Positions 5,376 through 6,637 of a DNA stretch of 6,637 bases are shown here, piece by piece. Positions within the stretch are counted from its first letter, which is position 1. Each line of letters begins with the position of its first letter. Under the pieces are notes generated by a model. That model ran no database searches and was not told where the DNA came from. It saw only the letters and a program-made list of their open reading frames with translations. The position numbers were made by a program, and so were the translations under genes. The DNA is taken from contig JAUVAM010000225.1 in assembly GCA_030591745.1 (NCBI GenBank), positions 1-6,637 on the forward strand. The letters run 5' to 3'. The DNA comes from Deltaproteobacteria bacterium (GTDB lineage: Bacteria > Myxococcota > B64-G9).

Positions 5376-6637
5376 TTGGCTTTGAGTTTGCTTAGCAAGA
5401 GGGTGGTTTTGCTCTCGCATGTCCTGGTCGTGGTGGGGCTGGCTGGTTTGGCCACGGTCGCCTGTGGATCGGAAGAGGGCGGGGTGCTGCAAGTTTGTCG
5501 CTCGGATGACTTGGGTCCTCTTTGTTTGCAGCAGATTGACGATGAGGCGGATTTTGCCAGTTTGGCCACTGAGGGCATGAGCGGCCAGGGCACGAAGTTC
5601 ATGATGCCGGCGAAAGAGGATCCGGAGCTTTTGCCCTTGTTGTTTCAGAACAGCCAGCGCTTTGAGTACCACCTGACTTTCTTGCAGGAGGTCTTTCCTG
5701 AACTTTATGCCGAGCTCGATGCCTCGGGCTATTTGGTTTTGATTCAGCGCCGCTCGACCCGGGACTACTTTGCTGGCTGGATGCTGGCCATGGAGGATCC
5801 AGAACTGGGCCGAATTTACGGGTATTCGGTCTGGACCGATTTGAGCGATCCCACTGAGATTCTGCAGCAATCCGAGATAGCCCTGATCCACGAACGACTG
5901 CGTGAGGCTTTTCTGCTCGAGCCTCTGATGTATGCACCGAGCGATCCCCAGGCCGTGGCGCGGGCTCAGGCCTGGATCGATCCTGGTTTTCCCGTCTACC
6001 TCGGTCGGGACGATGTGGATGTGGAAGTTTACACTTCAGGCGTGGCTTTCGGTCGGGTGCGCCTCATGAGTTTGGAGCAATTGGAAGCGTCCTTGCGTTT
6101 GGGGGAGCTGGGATTTCGGGATCTGGTCGTGGTGGACAGGGTTCCTTTCGACATTGAGGCGGTGGTTGCCGCGGTGATTACCGGCGGTCGGCAATGGGAA
6201 TTGAGCCATGTCAATGTGCGCATGGCCCGGCGCGCCACGCCCAACCTGTTTGTGCGGGATGCCTTGGACACCCTGTCGGCCTGGGGGGGGCAGCTGGTGC
6301 GTCTGGAGGTAACGCGGGATTACGCCGGGCAGCTGGGCCGCTACCGCATTTACGAAGCGGATCAAGAGGAGGCCGAATCCTGGTGGGCCAGTCATCGGCC
6401 GCAGGTAGAAGACCTGATCGCCGCCGACGCATCAGAGCTCAGGCTGGCCAACTTGTTGGACCTGGGTGGCGAAGATGGGCGCAGTCTCTGTGCCCGATTC
6501 GGCGGCAAGGCCGCCAACCTGGCACTCCTATTGCCCTTGCTGGCCCCAGCTGAGCGGGTGCGGGCTTTTGCGATCCCCGTGGCCTATTTTGAACAGTTCC
6601 TGGAAGAGAACAGCATTGAGGATCAGCGATTGACGCC
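5376..6637 (+). CDS. Predicted lipoprotein with swivel-like and PEP/pyruvate-binding (dikinase N-type) domains, 3' truncated
   Basis: The frame is open without a stop from 5376 to the window end, giving 420 residues of a longer protein. Residues 1-30 are a lipoprotein signal: Lys8-Arg9, hydrophobic core 10-29, and a lipobox ending TVAC with Cys30. The next residue is Gly, so no Asp retention signal, which suggests the outer membrane. Residues 31-215 are acidic and not recognised. Residues 218-300 resemble the phosphohistidine swivel domain: VYTSGVAFGRVRLMSL (218-233), LVVVDRVPFDIEAVVAAVITGG (250-271), then ELSHVNVRMARRATPN (275-290), where His278 sits at the phospho-acceptor position. From about 373, ARFGGKAANLALL (373-385) and AFAIPVAYFEQFLEEN (397-412) match the opening of the PEP/pyruvate-binding (PPDK N-terminal) domain. 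PEP synthase has the reverse order. A dikinase-type reaction is not established, and a lipoprotein location with no obvious ATP supply makes a non-classical or inactive role possible. The true C-terminus is unseen. Confidence 0.8.
   Translation, partial: MALSLLSKRVVLLSHVLVVVGLAGLATVACGSEEGGVLQVCRSDDLGPLCLQQIDDEADFASLATEGMSGQGTKFMMPAKEDPELLPLLFQNSQRFEYHLTFLQEVFPELYAELDASGYLVLIQRRSTRDYFAGWMLAMEDPELGRIYGYSVWTDLSDPTEILQQSEIALIHERLREAFLLEPLMYAPSDPQAVARAQAWIDPGFPVYLGRDDVDVEVYTSGVAFGRVRLMSLEQLEASLRLGELGFRDLVVVDRVPFDIEAVVAAVITGGRQWELSHVNVRMARRATPNLFVRDALDTLSAWGGQLVRLEVTRDYAGQLGRYRIYEADQEEAESWWASHRPQVEDLIAADASELRLANLLDLGGEDGRSLCARFGGKAANLALLLPLLAPAERVRAFAIPVAYFEQFLEENSIEDQRLT

Noticed and set aside
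5328..5891. Minus-strand open frame (187 codons) opposite the lipoprotein gene
   Set aside because: The plus-strand frame has a signal peptide, a good ribosome binding site and domain motifs continuing to the window end; the minus frame is Gln/Arg-rich shadow.
6194..6553. Plus-strand 119-codon frame inside the lipoprotein gene
   Set aside because: Out of frame with the motif-bearing reading frame; Gly/Arg/Pro-rich composition typical of a shifted GC-rich gene.

Overview
The window looks like chromosomal DNA from a GC-rich Gram-negative bacterium. The best guess is a Myxococcota, Bradymonadales or other former 'deltaproteobacterial' lineage. Four things suggest this: an FtsE-FtsX-EnvC division cluster, a lipoprotein with a pyruvate/phosphoenolpyruvate-dikinase-like C-terminal part, an FtsEX-linked hypothetical protein of a kind I associate with that group, and the remnant of a Y1 (REP-associated) transposase. 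The taxonomic call is inference; there is no rRNA or other marker here.

Left part (1-4296, all + strand): a cell-envelope and division block. It opens with the C-terminal two thirds of glutamate racemase (MurI, supplies D-glutamate for peptidoglycan). An 86-bp gap with a good sigma-70-type promoter candidate follows. Then come a conserved but uncharacterised proline-rich protein (658-1530), FtsE (ABC ATPase, 1554-2222), FtsX (four-helix membrane partner, 2240-3133) and a secreted coiled-coil/LytM protein of the EnvC type (3136-4296). Gaps between the last four genes are only 2 to 23 bp, so they probably form one operon. FtsE hydrolyses ATP in the cytoplasm, FtsX carries the signal across the membrane, and the EnvC-type protein, whose LytM site has lost two key histidines, should switch on peptidoglycan amidases at the septum. 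The proline-rich protein is the unknown member of the set.

Middle (4297-4524 and just beyond): a short decayed mobile element. A perfect 24-bp inverted repeat (4319-4342 and 4521-4544) encloses the first ~24 codons of a Y1 transposase that then breaks. A 9-bp direct repeat lies just outside the arms. The right arm supplies the last codons and the stop of the neighbouring methyltransferase gene.

Right part: a minus-strand methyltransferase of the tRNA1(Val) adenine-N6 type (4525-5319). Divergently, after 56 bp, a + strand lipoprotein gene (5376 to the window end, 3' truncated) starts at TTG. It carries a phosphohistidine swivel-like domain followed by the beginning of a PEP/pyruvate-binding ATP-grasp-like domain, in the opposite order to PEP synthase.

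The most novel items are the FtsEX-linked hypothetical protein and the rearranged dikinase-like lipoprotein. I do not see a defence system, CRISPR array, tRNA or rRNA.
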